Part shown: one piece after another, positions 47,418 to 59,385 of the stretch
Layout: each line of letters starts with the position of its first letter
How positions within the stretch are numbered: position 1 is the first letter of the stretch
Assembly (NCBI RefSeq): GCF_018812025.1
Contig: NC_063062.1
Location: 113,501 to 177,500 of the forward strand
Source of the DNA: Megalobrama amblycephala
Lineage: Eukaryota > Chordata > Actinopteri > Cypriniformes > Xenocyprididae
Direction of reading: 5' to 3'
DNA length: 64,000 nucleotides
Made by a program: the position numbers and the translations under genes
The notes under the pieces: model-generated
What the model saw: the letters and a program-made list of their open reading frames with translations, nothing else
Told to the model about the DNA's origin: nothing
The model's database searches: none

Positions 47418-48043
47418 TAAAGGGCCAATTCACCCAAAAATGAAAATAATGTCATTAATTACTCACCCTCATGTCGTTCCACACCCGTAAGACCTTTGTT
47501 CATCTTCAGAACACAAATTAAGATATTTTTGATGAAATCCGATGGCTCCGTGAGCCCTGCATAGCCAGCAATGACATTTCCTCTCTCAAGATCCATTAAT
47601 GTACTAAAAGCATATTTAAATCAGTTCATGTGAGTACAGTGGTTCAATATTAATATTATAAAGCCACGAGAATATTTTTGTTGCGCCAAAAAAACAAAAT
47701 AACGACTTATATAGTGATCAGCAGTTTCAAAACACTGCTTCAGGAAGCTTCGGAGCGTTATGAATCTTTTGTGTCGAATCATGACTGTACAACAATATAT
47801 TTGTCAATCAAATATTTGACAAATTCCGTGACATTCCGCATTATACAGTAAATTCCATTTTTATGACTGGATTCTGAGATTCTGTCCGCAGAAATCATAG
47901 ATCATAGGAGTTTAAGCACTTTTTTTTGGTGTTCAAGGGCTACAATCAGAGATCTGACTTAAATTATATCTTACGTTTCACATTCTAAAAAGGTGAAAAG
48001 CTGCAAAAAAGCTTTTTCATTTTTGGGTGAACTAACCCTTTAA
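47418..48043. mobile_element. Foldback element copy C
   Basis: It starts TTAAAGGGCCAATTCACCCA and ends GGGTGAACTAACCCTTTAA. The left arm matches copy B well, but much of the right arm has been replaced by unrelated sequence, so it is a rearranged copy. Confidence 0.8.
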
Positions 48044-49705
48044 TTGCATGGACATACTTGTCACAAAAACACATAGAACTGAACTCATATACACAAATAA
48101 TGATTATCTCGAATGCAAGGTAATGCATATTCCAATGGCATGTAAATGTTTAAACTCATTACATGCATGAATGATATAAATACAGCCAAAATGATCAACA
48201 CCAGATGATAAAAAACAAATTATACATCTCTGTGCATCGTGATAATGTCTCTATTTTTGCTTCTTTCTCACTTTCTCTCTCTCTCTCTCGCTCGCTGACA
48301 CCCCCCCCTCCCCCGGGACTGAATCATTCCCGATCTGCTCCACTAACAAACTGTTCTGTCGCTCTCGCTGAGGGCAAAGACACATACACATTTATCTGTG
48401 CTCCATAACATAGTAAGAACCTGAAAAGTCTGTGTTTGGAGCTTCAGGCTTTTACTGGTGGCAAGAGCTCTGATTTTATCCAGGAAAACAATGTACAGCA
48501 TTTTTGTTCTCATATCAGCCAAATGTTCTGATGGATTTGCATGCATGTCAGCATAGAAAAATGTTATTTTTTACAGTAATATGGTGACACATGGCCTAAT
48601 TATGCATGCTTTTTTAAACTAGAGGCAAATCAAACGTCTATTTTTGGGTTCCAGAATTAACACTCGCCAAATGCGTGAAAAATTTGGCTTTGGCAAGAAA
48701 ATAAAGGTATCTTGCTTTCTGATGAACTAATAAAACTGTACATTTGTCACAACTTTGTCGTTTAAAATGATTATATAATTACAAAAAAAATTTCTTTTTT
48801 AATTAACAATGCAAAATACAGTTTCATGACCCATAAAAAACATTTATGGATGGCAAATTTCACCTGCCATTAGAAAGAGTGCTATAAAGTTCATTTTGGA
48901 CCCTGTATGGATGACTTCACAGGAAGTCAATAAACCTCATCATCATCCTGCTCCTCTACATAATAGCCAGCAGCGCTGGACAGACTATGAAACATTTCGC
49001 AGATCTCATGGGCTGTGCTGTGTACATGTGAGCAAGCATGCATTATATAATAAAACAACATGGATGCATCCTCAGAATACGGCTACAGCTGTGTCTGTGA
49101 TCCGTTTGTCCTCACTGAATATGAGGATGAATGAGGTCAGTAGGGTGAGGACGGTCAGTCAAACACTAATTTGTGAAGTCAATGGCACTGAATCGAAATG
49201 AGCTAAAGTCCTAGTCAGATGGGACTAGTTTAGACCAGTTTCCTTCCCTGAATTATATACTTAACATTATAATTATATTACATATACACTGCAAAACACA
49301 CTAGCCCTCATTTACGAAACAAACGCATGACTGCAAAAGCTTGGCATTTTTCAATATGGACTTGAGCGGTGGTTATACGATCAAATCTCATGTCAGGTTT
49401 CAACTCGTGTATGCAAGTTTTTGAGTTAGCATGACGAAATCTGGCGGAGAATTGTAATGAGAGCATTATGACTGGAAGAATGTCAAAATATGAAGCCACA
49501 TATTCATCATTTAAAAATGTGTTGGCAATGGTAAAATATTCTATTGACAGTGTGTCATATCCATAAACATTAATGAAGTATTTCCTATTTTTAAATACTT
49601 ATATAATAATTTATATGTAATAGTGAAACAATAATCATCTAATTAAATAATTAGGGATAATTTTGATAAACATCTGTCAGCTGGTGTTCAATTCATAACA
49701 CCAAC
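48044..49705. other. Unassigned spacer
   Basis: Includes a (CT)n tract near 48272-48289, a repeat word near 48656 shared with ulk3 intron 13, and otherwise mixed AT-rich sequence. No exon with a recognisable translation was found. Confidence 0.4.
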
Positions 49706-50439
49706 GCTGTAAGACGTTCATTCATCTTCAGAACACAAATTAAGATATTTTTGATGAAATCCGAGAGGTTTATGACTCCTCCATATACTAATCAACACTT
49801 TCAAGGTCCAGAAAGGAGCTAAAGACATCGTTAAAACAGTCGTGTGACTGCAGTGGATCAACCTTAATGTTATGAAGAGACGAGAATACTTTTTGTGCGC
49901 AAAAACAAAACAAAAATTCTCTTCTGTGTCATTTTCATACATTGTTTACGTCCAGCGCTTCCAGGTTCTTCGTCAGAACGCCGACTCGTTATTGGCCGGC
50001 TCCTGCGTCAGCGTCACATGCATGCGTCGTGCTGATCACATGATCAACTTTTGCCAATACTGAGCCGGCATTCGGACGTAAACACAGAAGCTTCACTGTG
50101 TTACTGCGTCACCTGCATAAGATAATGACAGAAGAGAAGAGATTGTTGAATAAAGTGGTTATTTTTGTTTTGTTTTTGCGCACAAAAAGTATTCTCGTCT
50201 CTTCATAACATTAAGGTTGATCCACTGCAGTCACATGACTGTTTTAACGATGTCTTTAGTTCCTTTCTGGACCTTGAAAGTGTTGATTAGTATATGGAGG
50301 AGTCATATTCCTCTCGGATTTCATCAAAAATATCTTAATTTGTGTTCTGAAGATGAACGAAGGTCTTACGGGTGTGGAACGACATGAGGGTGAGTAATAA
50401 ACGACATTATTTTCATTTTTGGGTGAACTAACCCTTTAA
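49706..50439. mobile_element. Foldback element copy D
   Basis: The left arm starts with truncated GTAAGACGTTCATTCATCTT and the right arm ends GGGTGAACTAACCCTTTAA. The arms match in inverse (AGTCGTGTGACTGCAGTGGA against TCCACTGCAGTCACATGACT). The central region differs from copy B, so this is a distinct subtype shared with copies A and E. Confidence 0.85.
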
Positions 50440-51510
50440 AACTGATGTTGCATACGCAGCAGGTTAACCAGTCCAATACAAACTTGCATCTAAAAATCCA
50501 TCACAACAAAACAGACTGATCTCGGCACGGTTCAGTGGTCAGAAGAGCGCAGTGACCTCTGTGTGCACATGCTCTCCGGCGAAAGAACAGCAGCTGTTCA
50601 GGTGCTGAAAACACGACAGAACAAATCCATCACGCCGTTCATTCACCTAATGGATGCTGACGGACGTAAACAACATTTATGAGGATGTAAATGATTAAAG
50701 CAGCGTAAGTGAAAATTAATTTGGGCCAAACCTGTATGGTTTTCATTTTTGCTTTAACGGGATTCTCATCATCTTCGCTTTGCTCATTGGGATGTAGAAT
50801 GTAGATGTATAATCATAGAGCTTTAGCCTGGATTGGAACATCTCTGACATCTCTACAACTTGTTTACCATTACAGGCTCATCCAGTGGATGAGTTATGGA
50901 TAAATTCATGTGCTATAAATGGGAAGATGTAACAGCAAGAGGGAAAAAACGGTCCACACATGATGCCCAAAGGACAATTCAGTCTCCATGGAGATGCCCA
51001 TTAATTACCTGTGAATAAATGCAGCATCCTGCTAGCAGCATAAGGCGAGTTATGCAAGCCAGAAAAAGACTGGTCTAGACTAGCCTGGGATGATCTCATT
51101 CTCCTTCTCTCTCTGCCCATCCTGCATCCTTCATCTTTTCTTTTTCTGTCATGTGAGCTCTCTCTCTCTCTCTTACCTCTTTCTATTATCAGAGGCAACC
51201 GCAGGACTGCTGGCTGTGGCTAAATGGGATGCGAATAGCGGAAAATTCTCTTTCAGCCGACTTCCTGTGGACAATCGGCACAGAGCGAGCGCGAGGGCCT
51301 GTAGGAGCGGTGACAGGGCAAATCCGGGTGACACAGGGACACAGCGAGGGACACAAAGAAGCAGAGAGGAGGTAAAGTGAAGGACTCTAATGAAGGAGAA
51401 GATCAGATGTGTCACTTCTCATGGGCTTTTCACACTCTTGGGTCATATTTAACGTATCCCGGGTTATCTTGTTCCGTCCTGCTCATACTTTACCTCGGGT
51501 TAGTCGTTAA
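50440..51510. other. Unassigned spacer
   Basis: Mostly single-copy-looking sequence with a CT-rich stretch at 51085-51185. Short open frames on both strands (65-96 residues) have no family resemblance. Confidence 0.4.
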
Positions 51511-52266
51511 CGGGTTAGTTCACCCAAATATGAAATTTCTGTTATTAATTACTCTCCCTCATGTCGTTCCACACCCGTAAGACCTTCGTTCATCTTCAGA
51601 ACACAAATTGAGATATTTTTGATAAGACTCGTCCATAGACAGCAATATAATCAAGGTCCAGAAAGGAACTAAAGACATCGTTAAAACAGTCATGTGACTG
51701 CAGTGGATCAACCTTAATGTTATGAAGATTATTTTTGTGCGCAAAAACAAAACAAAAATAACCACTTTATTCAACAAATTCGTCTCTCCCGTCATTATGC
51801 TACGCTATTTTTGTTGCAGCGCTTCCAGGTTCTACGTCCGAATGTCGGCTCAGTATTGGTCGACGCTGGTCACATGATCAGTACGACACATGCATGTGAT
51901 GCTGACGCAGGAGCCGACTAATAATGAGCCAGCGTTTGGACGTAAACACAGAAACACAGCATTGCGCCAACTGCGTTATTTGTTGAATAAAGTGGTTATT
52001 TTTGTTTTGTTTTTGCGCACAAAAAGTATTCTCGTCTCTTCATAACATTAAGGTTGAACCACTGCAGTCACATGACTGTTTTAACGATGTCTTTAGTTCC
52101 TTTCTGGACCTTGAAAGTGTTAATTATATTGCTGTCTATGGATGAGTCTTATCAAAAATATCTCAGTTTTTGTTCTGAAGATGAATGAAGGTCTTACGGG
52201 TGTGGAACGACATGAGGGAGAGTAATTAATGACAGAATTATCATTTTTGGGTGAACTAACCCTTTA
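51511..52266. mobile_element. Foldback element copy E
   Basis: It runs from CGGGTTAGTTCACCCAAATA to GGGTGAACTAACCCTTTAA, with inverse arms as in copy D (TCACATGACTGTTTTAACGA on the right). Some deletions are present, including near 51730. Confidence 0.85.
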
Positions 52267-52965
52267 AAGAGTTCACACATTCTCATCTACATATTATACA
52301 AGGTAAATAGCATTGATTTCACACATAAAGCATGCAATGCCAGGGTTATTACAGTTAACTAAAATGAAAACCTTAAAAAATAAATAAATAAAATCGCCTG
52401 ATAACACTGGATTTCCTCTGAACAAAAATCACGGTTGATTCCACCACATCCACACAACTCCTTTCCTCCGAGAGACCTGTCTGTAGAGAAGCAGTACGAC
52501 AGGCCGGCCCATCTATCTGACAGGATGCCTAAAGGTGTTAGTGTTGTGTAGGAAGAAAGTCACATCAAAATGCCTCTCTCACACACGTGACCAGAATCTC
52601 ACGTCTGGGTCGTTCTTGACTTCGCAGATTACAGGAGCTGCTATCCAACATGAAATGTATCTGTTGCCATGGCTGCGTCTGGTTATGTAAACACAGACAG
52701 TTTAGCTCCAACTCAATGGCCTGCAATAGAGAGACCAGTAGATGAGCGTTCCTCAAAGCCAAGTTTTAAGGCCTAATACAGTCACGCAAAGTTCTTTGTC
52801 ATTCTTCACTTAGATGCTTGAAATATCTTTGCAGCGATAAACTGTTGTCGAACATCCCAACTCCCACATTTACATGAATACGTAATGCGATTTCCTCTCT
52901 ATAACAAAATAAACAATAAAAATGCCAGTGGTGAGAAAACAGCATCTGATCTTCTGATCACGTTT

Positions 52966-53080
52966 ATTTATATAGCACGTTATACAATAGATTGCTTTAC
53001 AGTATTAAACATGAAAAACAGTGTCAGTGACGCTTTCAATTAGAATAACAGCTTCAGTTTCTACTATAAAGCAGCTTGTT
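52966..53080 (-). mobile_element. Reversed SINE/LINE tail
   Basis: CGTTTATTTATATAGCACGT is the inverse of the GCGCTATATAAATAAA-type tail of fish retroposons, and CTATAAAGCAGCTTG follows. Only the tail is recognisable. Confidence 0.4.
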
Positions 53081-53504
53081 TTACTCACGTCTGACCTCGA
53101 CGGACTGAACAGAAGAAATGAACCTGAGAAGATTTACACCTCGAAGAGGGCGGAGTCTAAGCCACACCCACTTATTGCATCATCGTCAAGGACCAATGGG
53201 AGTTCAAAGGTGTTTACCATCCGGAGCAAACTTTTCCAGAACGTTTGCTTTGGCAAACTCCAAAAAAACTTTGTTTTGGCCTGATTTTGTTCAAAATGAC
53301 TGTTCTTCGATTTCATTTGAAGTATATCGGAGGCTTTAGGAATACTTTGTAAAGAGGTAGTCGCACTAGATTTTATTCATGCAATCATTATTTTACACCC
53401 CGTAAAAATATAGGATTTCACACTAGGAAGATTAAAAAAGTAAATAGTTTCACACGACATTACAAACCATGCAACTGCTGCTTTTCTATACGCTCTAAAA
53501 AAAT

Positions 53505-53639
53505 GCTGGATTGTTTCAACCCAAATTTGGGTCAAAAATGGACAAACCCAACCGTTGGGTTAATTTTTTTGATTACATTTTTAACCCAACAGTTGGGTTT
53601 GTCCATATTTGACCCAAATTTGGGTTGAAACAACCCAGT
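53505..53639. mobile_element. 135-bp palindromic MITE
   Basis: TTTCAACCCAAATTTGGGTC and GACCCAAATTTGGGTTGAAA form the outer arms; CAACCGTTGGGTTAA and TTAACCCAACAGTTG form the inner arms around a short T-rich loop. A degenerate relative lies at about 42700-42775. Confidence 0.8.
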
Positions 53640-53838
53640 GTATCAGTATGCAACTGTAACACATGAACTTGGCGATTGCCATTTTGCATCAATGCTCAAA
53701 ATTTGTTTGAAAAAAGTATTTTTTATAAAAGTTTATAGTTCAGATGAAAACACCGATATCTATGTTAGCGATCAAAATAAGAGTAAATCAAGTTTTGAAA
53801 GTAACTTCAAATAACGATTGTATCATTGCATCATCACA

Positions 53839-53852
53839 CCAGTAGGTGGCGA
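53839..53852 (+). promoter_or_regulatory. CTCF-like motif
   Basis: CCAGTAGGTGGCGA matches the CTCF core closely. The surrounding words (GAGTGAGTCATTGAATCATT) look like a dispersed repeat, so the motif may be carried by a mobile element. Confidence 0.35.
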
Positions 53853-54879
53853 CAAGTGACTGTTGAAAAATGTTGAATCATCCAGTCTTCATGAGTGAGT
53901 CATTGAATCATTCACTCACTCAGAGTTTTTTTAATTAATTCAAATTAAATAGACTGCAGCTTTTAACATTTTTGTCAGAGCCTATTTTTTATTTTTGTTA
54001 TTTTTTTAGTTCGTGGAAGAATCATGATCTCTGTTTTAAACAAAAAATCGTGACAGAATTGTGCAACTCCTGGGTGAAAACATCATGAAACCCTGGAAGC
54101 GAAGTCCTCTGGAGAGGCGAATCGCCTTTTTGGGATTGACTGTCACCGCAAAGCCTTCGGTTCTATTTCAGCAGCGCACAGAGAACAGCAACAACAGGAG
54201 CAAAGATAACTGACAGCTTTCAGAACCAATCTTGTCACATCTTACTCATATTCACACCCGCCCACTCACACTGACACGCTCTCTAACAAAACAGCATCAT
54301 GAGCTCACAGCTACACATTAATACTCCGCATACACATTATATGTGCTGGTTTAAACATAACAATTCTGAACGACATCGACCAAATGATGGCAGATGCCAA
54401 AACCAAAAAAAAGAAAGAAATCTGTCAATCATTTATGCCGTAAAACACTTATTTCAGTCTTTTGTTTGTGATGCAAGTTGTTACATAATGTGAAGCCGTT
54501 GTTGCATTATTAACTCTTTCCCTCTGCGTATTTTCAAAAAGTGAAAGCATTTTTGATCATTTTCACAAAACTTTCATGGCCCCCCAGAATATTTAGTTGT
54601 ACATTTTATTCAAGCTTCATGCATTCTTTATTATCAACACTTGAATGTGGGTAAGTTTCATAAATGAGCAACATTTTGAACAAAAAACTGAGAAATTGTG
54701 TTTTTGTCAGAGACTTTGTCCGGATGTGATTCAGAACAATGATCAAAACACAAATGGACTAGATCGAGTCCATCAAATCTTCACAATCATTTTTTCTTGC
54801 GTCAGCAATGCTTTTTTTTGCTGCTTCTTCGCCTGTGTTTTGATCCAGAGATACGGTACTCATTCAGAAGATTCATAAC

Positions 54880-54895
54880 AGCGCCCCCTACTGTA
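54880..54895 (-). promoter_or_regulatory. CTCF-like motif
   Basis: The minus strand reads ACAGTAGGGGGCGCTG, a strong match to the CTCF core. It lies about 1.04 kb from the plus-strand motif at 53839, and the two face each other. Confidence 0.4.
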
Positions 54896-56151
54896 TAACA
54901 GTGAAAGCACTGTTTATGATGGATGGATGTGGACGGAGACACTTTCTTGAGCTTCAAACTCGTTGATCCCGTTCACTGCCATTATAGAGCCTGGATGTGT
55001 CAGGATATTTATTAATATAACTACAATTGTGTTGTTGCCGTTCGAATATCATTCGTATTACGTTGAATCTGTAGCTATTGTTGTGAAATATAGCATTTCT
55101 ACTCTTGCTTTTGGTCTAGAAAGCCCAAAACTAATCAAAATGAAGGTGATAATTTGGAGCTTTGCAAAAACAAAATCTGAAGGACGGGAGATTATTCCAG
55201 AGCACATGTGTGTGAGAAAGAGCGTGTCTGGAATCCTCAGTGTCTCAGTGAGTAACATGTCCGTGACAGTACAGCCATCATCCGCAGAAGAACATCAGAA
55301 AGACAGACCGATGCACGTTAAAGCAGAAGCATGTCAAGTCTGCATGTCATACTGTATGTATGTGCAATGTAAGGAAAACGCTGGATTTTTTAATCAGCAG
55401 AATGAGGCGACGCTCACAGGCTTTAGTGCCGAGACCCACTGGAATCATCAAGTTATTAAACGCTTAAGGTGGAATGAATGTGACTGCTGCACAAAATCTG
55501 ATCCGTCCACCATCCTTAACTCATGAAACACTCACTTTGTTATCATGAGAAACCTACATGAAAAAACACACTAATTTCCTGAGCAATCTCACACCATAAT
55601 CTGCCCTTTTGACACTAACAAGACATTAACATTCAACGTTGCTGACAAAAATGTCCTGCTACAGATCTGAAAAATACATTTTCTCACTACAGTCTGATGC
55701 AGGTTATTGCAAAATATGATTCTGTGTGATAACATGGAGTGAATTAAAGTTAGCATCTTCATCCCAGAGCTGATCTTTAACATATGGGCTTACAAATAAA
55801 AGCCTGCAGCTGAACGTCTGTTTAAAAGAGCAGGAACATGGAGAAAATATGCATATAAACATCCTCCTGTTATTTCAGTTTTTCTCAAGAGCAGGAGGAA
55901 TCAAGCCATTGCTTAGTAAAATGAGTCACGATGTCGTGGACGCATATGAATTTGTTTCGTGAGATCATAAGGTCTTTTTTAAGCAGCAGCACAGCAATGC
56001 TCCTGGGATCAGCGAGTGATTCAGACCTCTTATTCAGGCTAGTTTTTAAACTAATAGTTCACCCAAAATGTAAAGTCTGTCATCATTTCCTCATGTCATT
56101 CCAAACTTCCTTGCATGGAACATAAAAGGAGATGTTTAGCAGAAGATGTTT
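54896..56151. other. Unassigned spacer with repeat remnants
   Basis: Near 54960 GATCCCGTTCACTGCCATTA and TATTTATTAATATAACTAC resemble a dispersed cyprinid repeat, and near 56055 AGTTCACCCAAAATGTAAAG is a diverged end of the foldback family. A 187-codon open frame (54963-55526) starts inside the repeat and is not accepted as a gene. Confidence 0.4.
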
Positions 56152-56364
56152 TTAAATAAATTCATCCACAAAAAATGCTGGTTTCATGCAGTTATGAGAG
56201 AGCTGGGGATTTTCTTCACTGCCAATGTATGTAAAGCCAAACGAAATGTATTTCTCATCATATTTGCGCCTCTTTGATGGTCTTTCTGTGAATTGCTGGA
56301 GATGGTGAGATGGCGTTTTAGCTTCGGATGCATCGCTGTCAGTATCTGTGTCAGCCATACTCAC
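56152..56364 (-). pseudogene. hAT/ZBED-type transposase relic (N-terminal fragment)
   Basis: A minus-strand frame from ATG at 56364 reads an acidic start (MADTDTDSDASEAK), then KRRKYDEKYISFGFTYIGSE. That is the N-terminal signature of hAT transposases of the ZBED5/FAM200 kind, just before the BED zinc finger. After ENPQ the usual cysteine pair is missing; the frame resumes with LSHNCMKPA and soon stops. The finger is therefore partly deleted and the catalytic region absent. It is a dead fragment. Confidence 0.6.
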
Positions 56365-56824
56365 ACTTCTCCTGAAGCGCTGTCAGAGGATTGTGGATCA
56401 GCCGAGCTGCTGCCGGACGAGTTCTTTCTAGCCGCATTTATCCATTTTAATCTTACTAGCTTGTTTTGCTTTGTTACCTATAACCCTGCGCTGTCGATAA
56501 ATGACGCGGTGAGATGTGACCGCAAAAGATGGGGTAATTTGATTAGATTTCACAGATTTAATCATTTATGGCACGACCATTTTGTTGTTTGTACACATGT
56601 TTTGCCTGTGAGAAAGAGTGTGGTATAATTAAATTAATGGTACATTTCAGTATTTTGTTCGCATACCCCAGTTTGGAAACCACTGGAATATGGCATAAAA
56701 CATTCATTAATAAAGCAGTGTTTCCATCCCATGTGTTCAAGAGAACAAAATCGTCACTTTCTGAGAAATTGGCGCAACATATCAGTAATAAAAATAAAAG
56801 TTGCTGCAATCAGGCTCTTTTAAT

Positions 56825-57440
56825 AACACACAATTCCGACTTTTTAATCATGCAATTCCGACTTTATAACTCGCAATTCCGACTTTATATCTCGCAATTC
56901 CGACTTTATAACTCGCAATTCCGACTTTATAACTCGCAATTCCGACTTTATAACTCGCAATTCCGACTTTATAACTCGTAATTCCGACTTTATAACTCGC
57001 AATTCTGACTTTATATCTCGCAATTCCGACTTTATAACTCGCAATTTTGACTTTATAACTCGCAATTCCGACTTTATAACTCGCAATTCCGACTTTATAA
57101 CTCGCAATTCTGACTTTATATCTCGCAATTCCGACTTTATAACTCGCAATTCCGACTTCATAACTCGCAATTTTGATTTTATATCTCACAATTCCGACTT
57201 TATAACTCGCAATTCCGACTTTATAACTCGCAATTCCGACTTTATAACTCGCAATTCCGACTTTATAACTCGCAATTCCGACTTTATATCTCGCAATTCC
57301 GACTTTATAACTCGCAATTTTGACTTTAAAACTCGCAATTCCGACTTTTTATCTCGCAATTCCGACTTTATATCTCATTTGTGAGATATAAACTCGCAAC
57401 TGCAAGAAAAAAGTCAGAATTGTGAGATAAAAAGTCACAA
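56825..57440. repeat. 21-bp minisatellite CGCAATTCCGACTTTATAACT
   Basis: About 25 units of a 21-base repeat, ending near 57375, followed by inverse words (AAAAGTCAGAATTGTGAG) and then CAGAAACAAGCTTCCATA at 57467-57484. Because 21 is divisible by three, the minus strand is open as repeating KVGIASY or RVIKSEL peptides, which are not genes. It is the same element type as at 31120-31350. Confidence 0.92.
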
Positions 57441-57489
57441 ATACCTTTTTTATTTTTTATATCATGGCAGAAACAAGCTTCCATACATA

Positions 57490-58205
57490 GCTAATGAAGG
57501 TTTAACGTCAACATGAAATCAAAACTAACTCTATTTACTTTATTAAAAACATTAACCTTCATTGGGTATCGTCTGATTGTCCATGAAGCATCTAAATCTG
57601 ATTCTGCTCGAACACAAGAGCAGGTCAAAAGAACAGCATCCCTGTGCTGGCGAGGGGTTGAATGGCTCCCAGGAGCCCGGGGCCCCTCGCGCCGCTCACA
57701 GTGAGATCTCTGCAGGCGCCGGGTGAGGGTCGGCTGAACGCGGAGGCTGAATGTCAACTGAGAATATGCAAATCCACCATGACAGCTGGTGCACGAAACA
57801 TGTTCTCTCTGACTTCAGGACCCTTGATATTTCACAATGTCAAACGGGACGAGGCAGCCGCCGGCCCCAGGGAGATTGAGATTGGATTATTTACACATAC
57901 GAACATGCGTTACATCACAAGGTGCTCGGGTCATGCCGCGTCTCCCCGAAGTTCGCGCCTTCTTCGCACACGCTCGACTGTCTCCAGCCGCGAGAGGAGA
58001 ACTGACCATCTACAGTAACAGAGAAACAAGCAGAGAGAGTAAAGCGACTGACGGTCGAGCTGTGATGCTTTTACAGGGGAAAATGACAGATGCGATTTGT
58101 ACAATAGTGCAAATGAGAACAATTATATACTGTAAAATGCTACATATACTATTGGCATTTTTGTTTAGAAACATAAAATGTTTTCTTTAGAAATATACAT
58201 TTACA
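57490..58205. other. GC-richer unassigned stretch
   Basis: From about 57640 to 58010 the sequence is richer in G+C and CG than its neighbours (GGAGCCCGGGGCCCCTCGCG). No exon or element ends were recognised. A regulatory element is possible. Confidence 0.3.
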
Positions 58206-58208
58206 TGG

Positions 58209-58212
<4 letters not shown>

Positions 58213-58276
<64 letters not shown>
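58213..58276. repeat. AT microsatellite
   Basis: Uninterrupted (AT)n of about 64 bases directly left of the hAT-like element. Confidence 0.95.
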
Positions 58277-58279
<3 letters not shown>

Positions 58280-58282
<3 letters not shown>

Positions 58283-58519
58283 TGTTGGGTAGTAACTGAT
58301 TACATGTAATCCGGATTAGGTAATCAGATTCCAAAAATTTAGTACTTGCTGCTCATAATTGGATTACAGTTACTTTTTTATGGATTACATAATTTATTGC
58401 TTCTCCCTAATTTAGATTACTCCAAAAGTAATCTAAAAGTAATCCATAAGTAGTCAGAATACATTACCTAATATTAGTAATCTAGATTATGTTACTAACT
58501 AGACTACAATTTGCCCAGC

Positions 58520-58523
<4 letters not shown>
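58280..58523. mobile_element. 244-bp hAT-like MITE
   Basis: The ends CAGTGTTGGG and CCCAGCACTG are inverted with one mismatch and match the CAGTG-type ends of hAT elements. Internal arms GATTACATGTAATCC and AGTAATCTAGATTATG are partly inverse. It lies between an (AT)n and a (GT)n microsatellite, which obscure any 8-bp target duplication. Confidence 0.7.

Positions 58524-58562
<39 letters not shown>
58524..58562. repeat. GT microsatellite
   Basis: (GT)n directly right of the hAT-like element. A second, shorter (GT)n is at about 58870-58900. Confidence 0.95.
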
Positions 58563-58564
<2 letters not shown>

Positions 58565-58868
58565 CACAATCTTCAGTGTCACATGATCTTTCAGAAATCA
58601 TTCTATGAATTTACTGAGTCAGCCAATATTGCTGAGAGGGGTCAGAGGTCACAAGTGAAGGTGAGGTCTATTTTTGTTCATCTCATACCTACAGATCATG
58701 GCTTCAGTTCGCCCCGAGAGGATTTGCGATAAATCCGCCGCCTGGAGTGTGTGCGAGATTGAAGTTTGTGTGGTGTATTTCTCATTTCATGACACGAGGG
58801 GAGGGGAGGCTAATAACGCGCGCAAACACTGACGTCAGTGGTGTGATACCGCATGTCAGAGCTGAACG

Positions 58869-58903
<35 letters not shown>

Positions 58904-59385
58904 CTGCTCACAGGCTGATGGAGTTTTTGTCTCCAAGGTCGAGCGCCCTGCTAAACTCAGCGCTGCGACCCTAGAGACACGAACAGTAGCTAATGTGAGA
59001 GCTGCACACAACAAAACACAGCTCTTCTCAGAATATTCATAAGGATGCATGTGATGGGCAGAAAACATGCATAGAATCGCAGAATCCAGTCATAAAAACA
59101 GTATAATGCAGAATGTCATAAACTTCAGATTTTGTATGAATGCATCAGAGTTGGGGCTGTACACTGAATCAGAGAGCAATATGGACGTCTCACTATTGAG
59201 CTTCTGTAGCCCCGCCCCTTTTCACTATAGACCTCAGGTAGCCCCGCCCCTTCTTCCGGTTTGTATGTTCCGTCTTCCAGTTTGTATTTCCACCTCATGA
59301 AGGTAAGATCTTACGGATTTATGAATGAACTGCTCATTTTGTAATCTTCCTGTTCTACTGACATTTCAAACATAACAATGTTCAT

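Noticed and set aside
54963..55526. 187-codon plus-strand open frame
   Set aside because: It begins in a dispersed repeat, has no recognisable domain or splice context, and its composition looks random.
56844..57189. Two overlapping 108-113-codon minus-strand frames with repeating peptides
   Set aside because: They are products of a 21-base minisatellite, which stays open because the period is a multiple of three.
58830..58837. Second palindromic TGACGTCA (CRE) in the right half
   Set aside because: There is no gene or promoter nearby; a single 8-base match is expected by chance at this scale.
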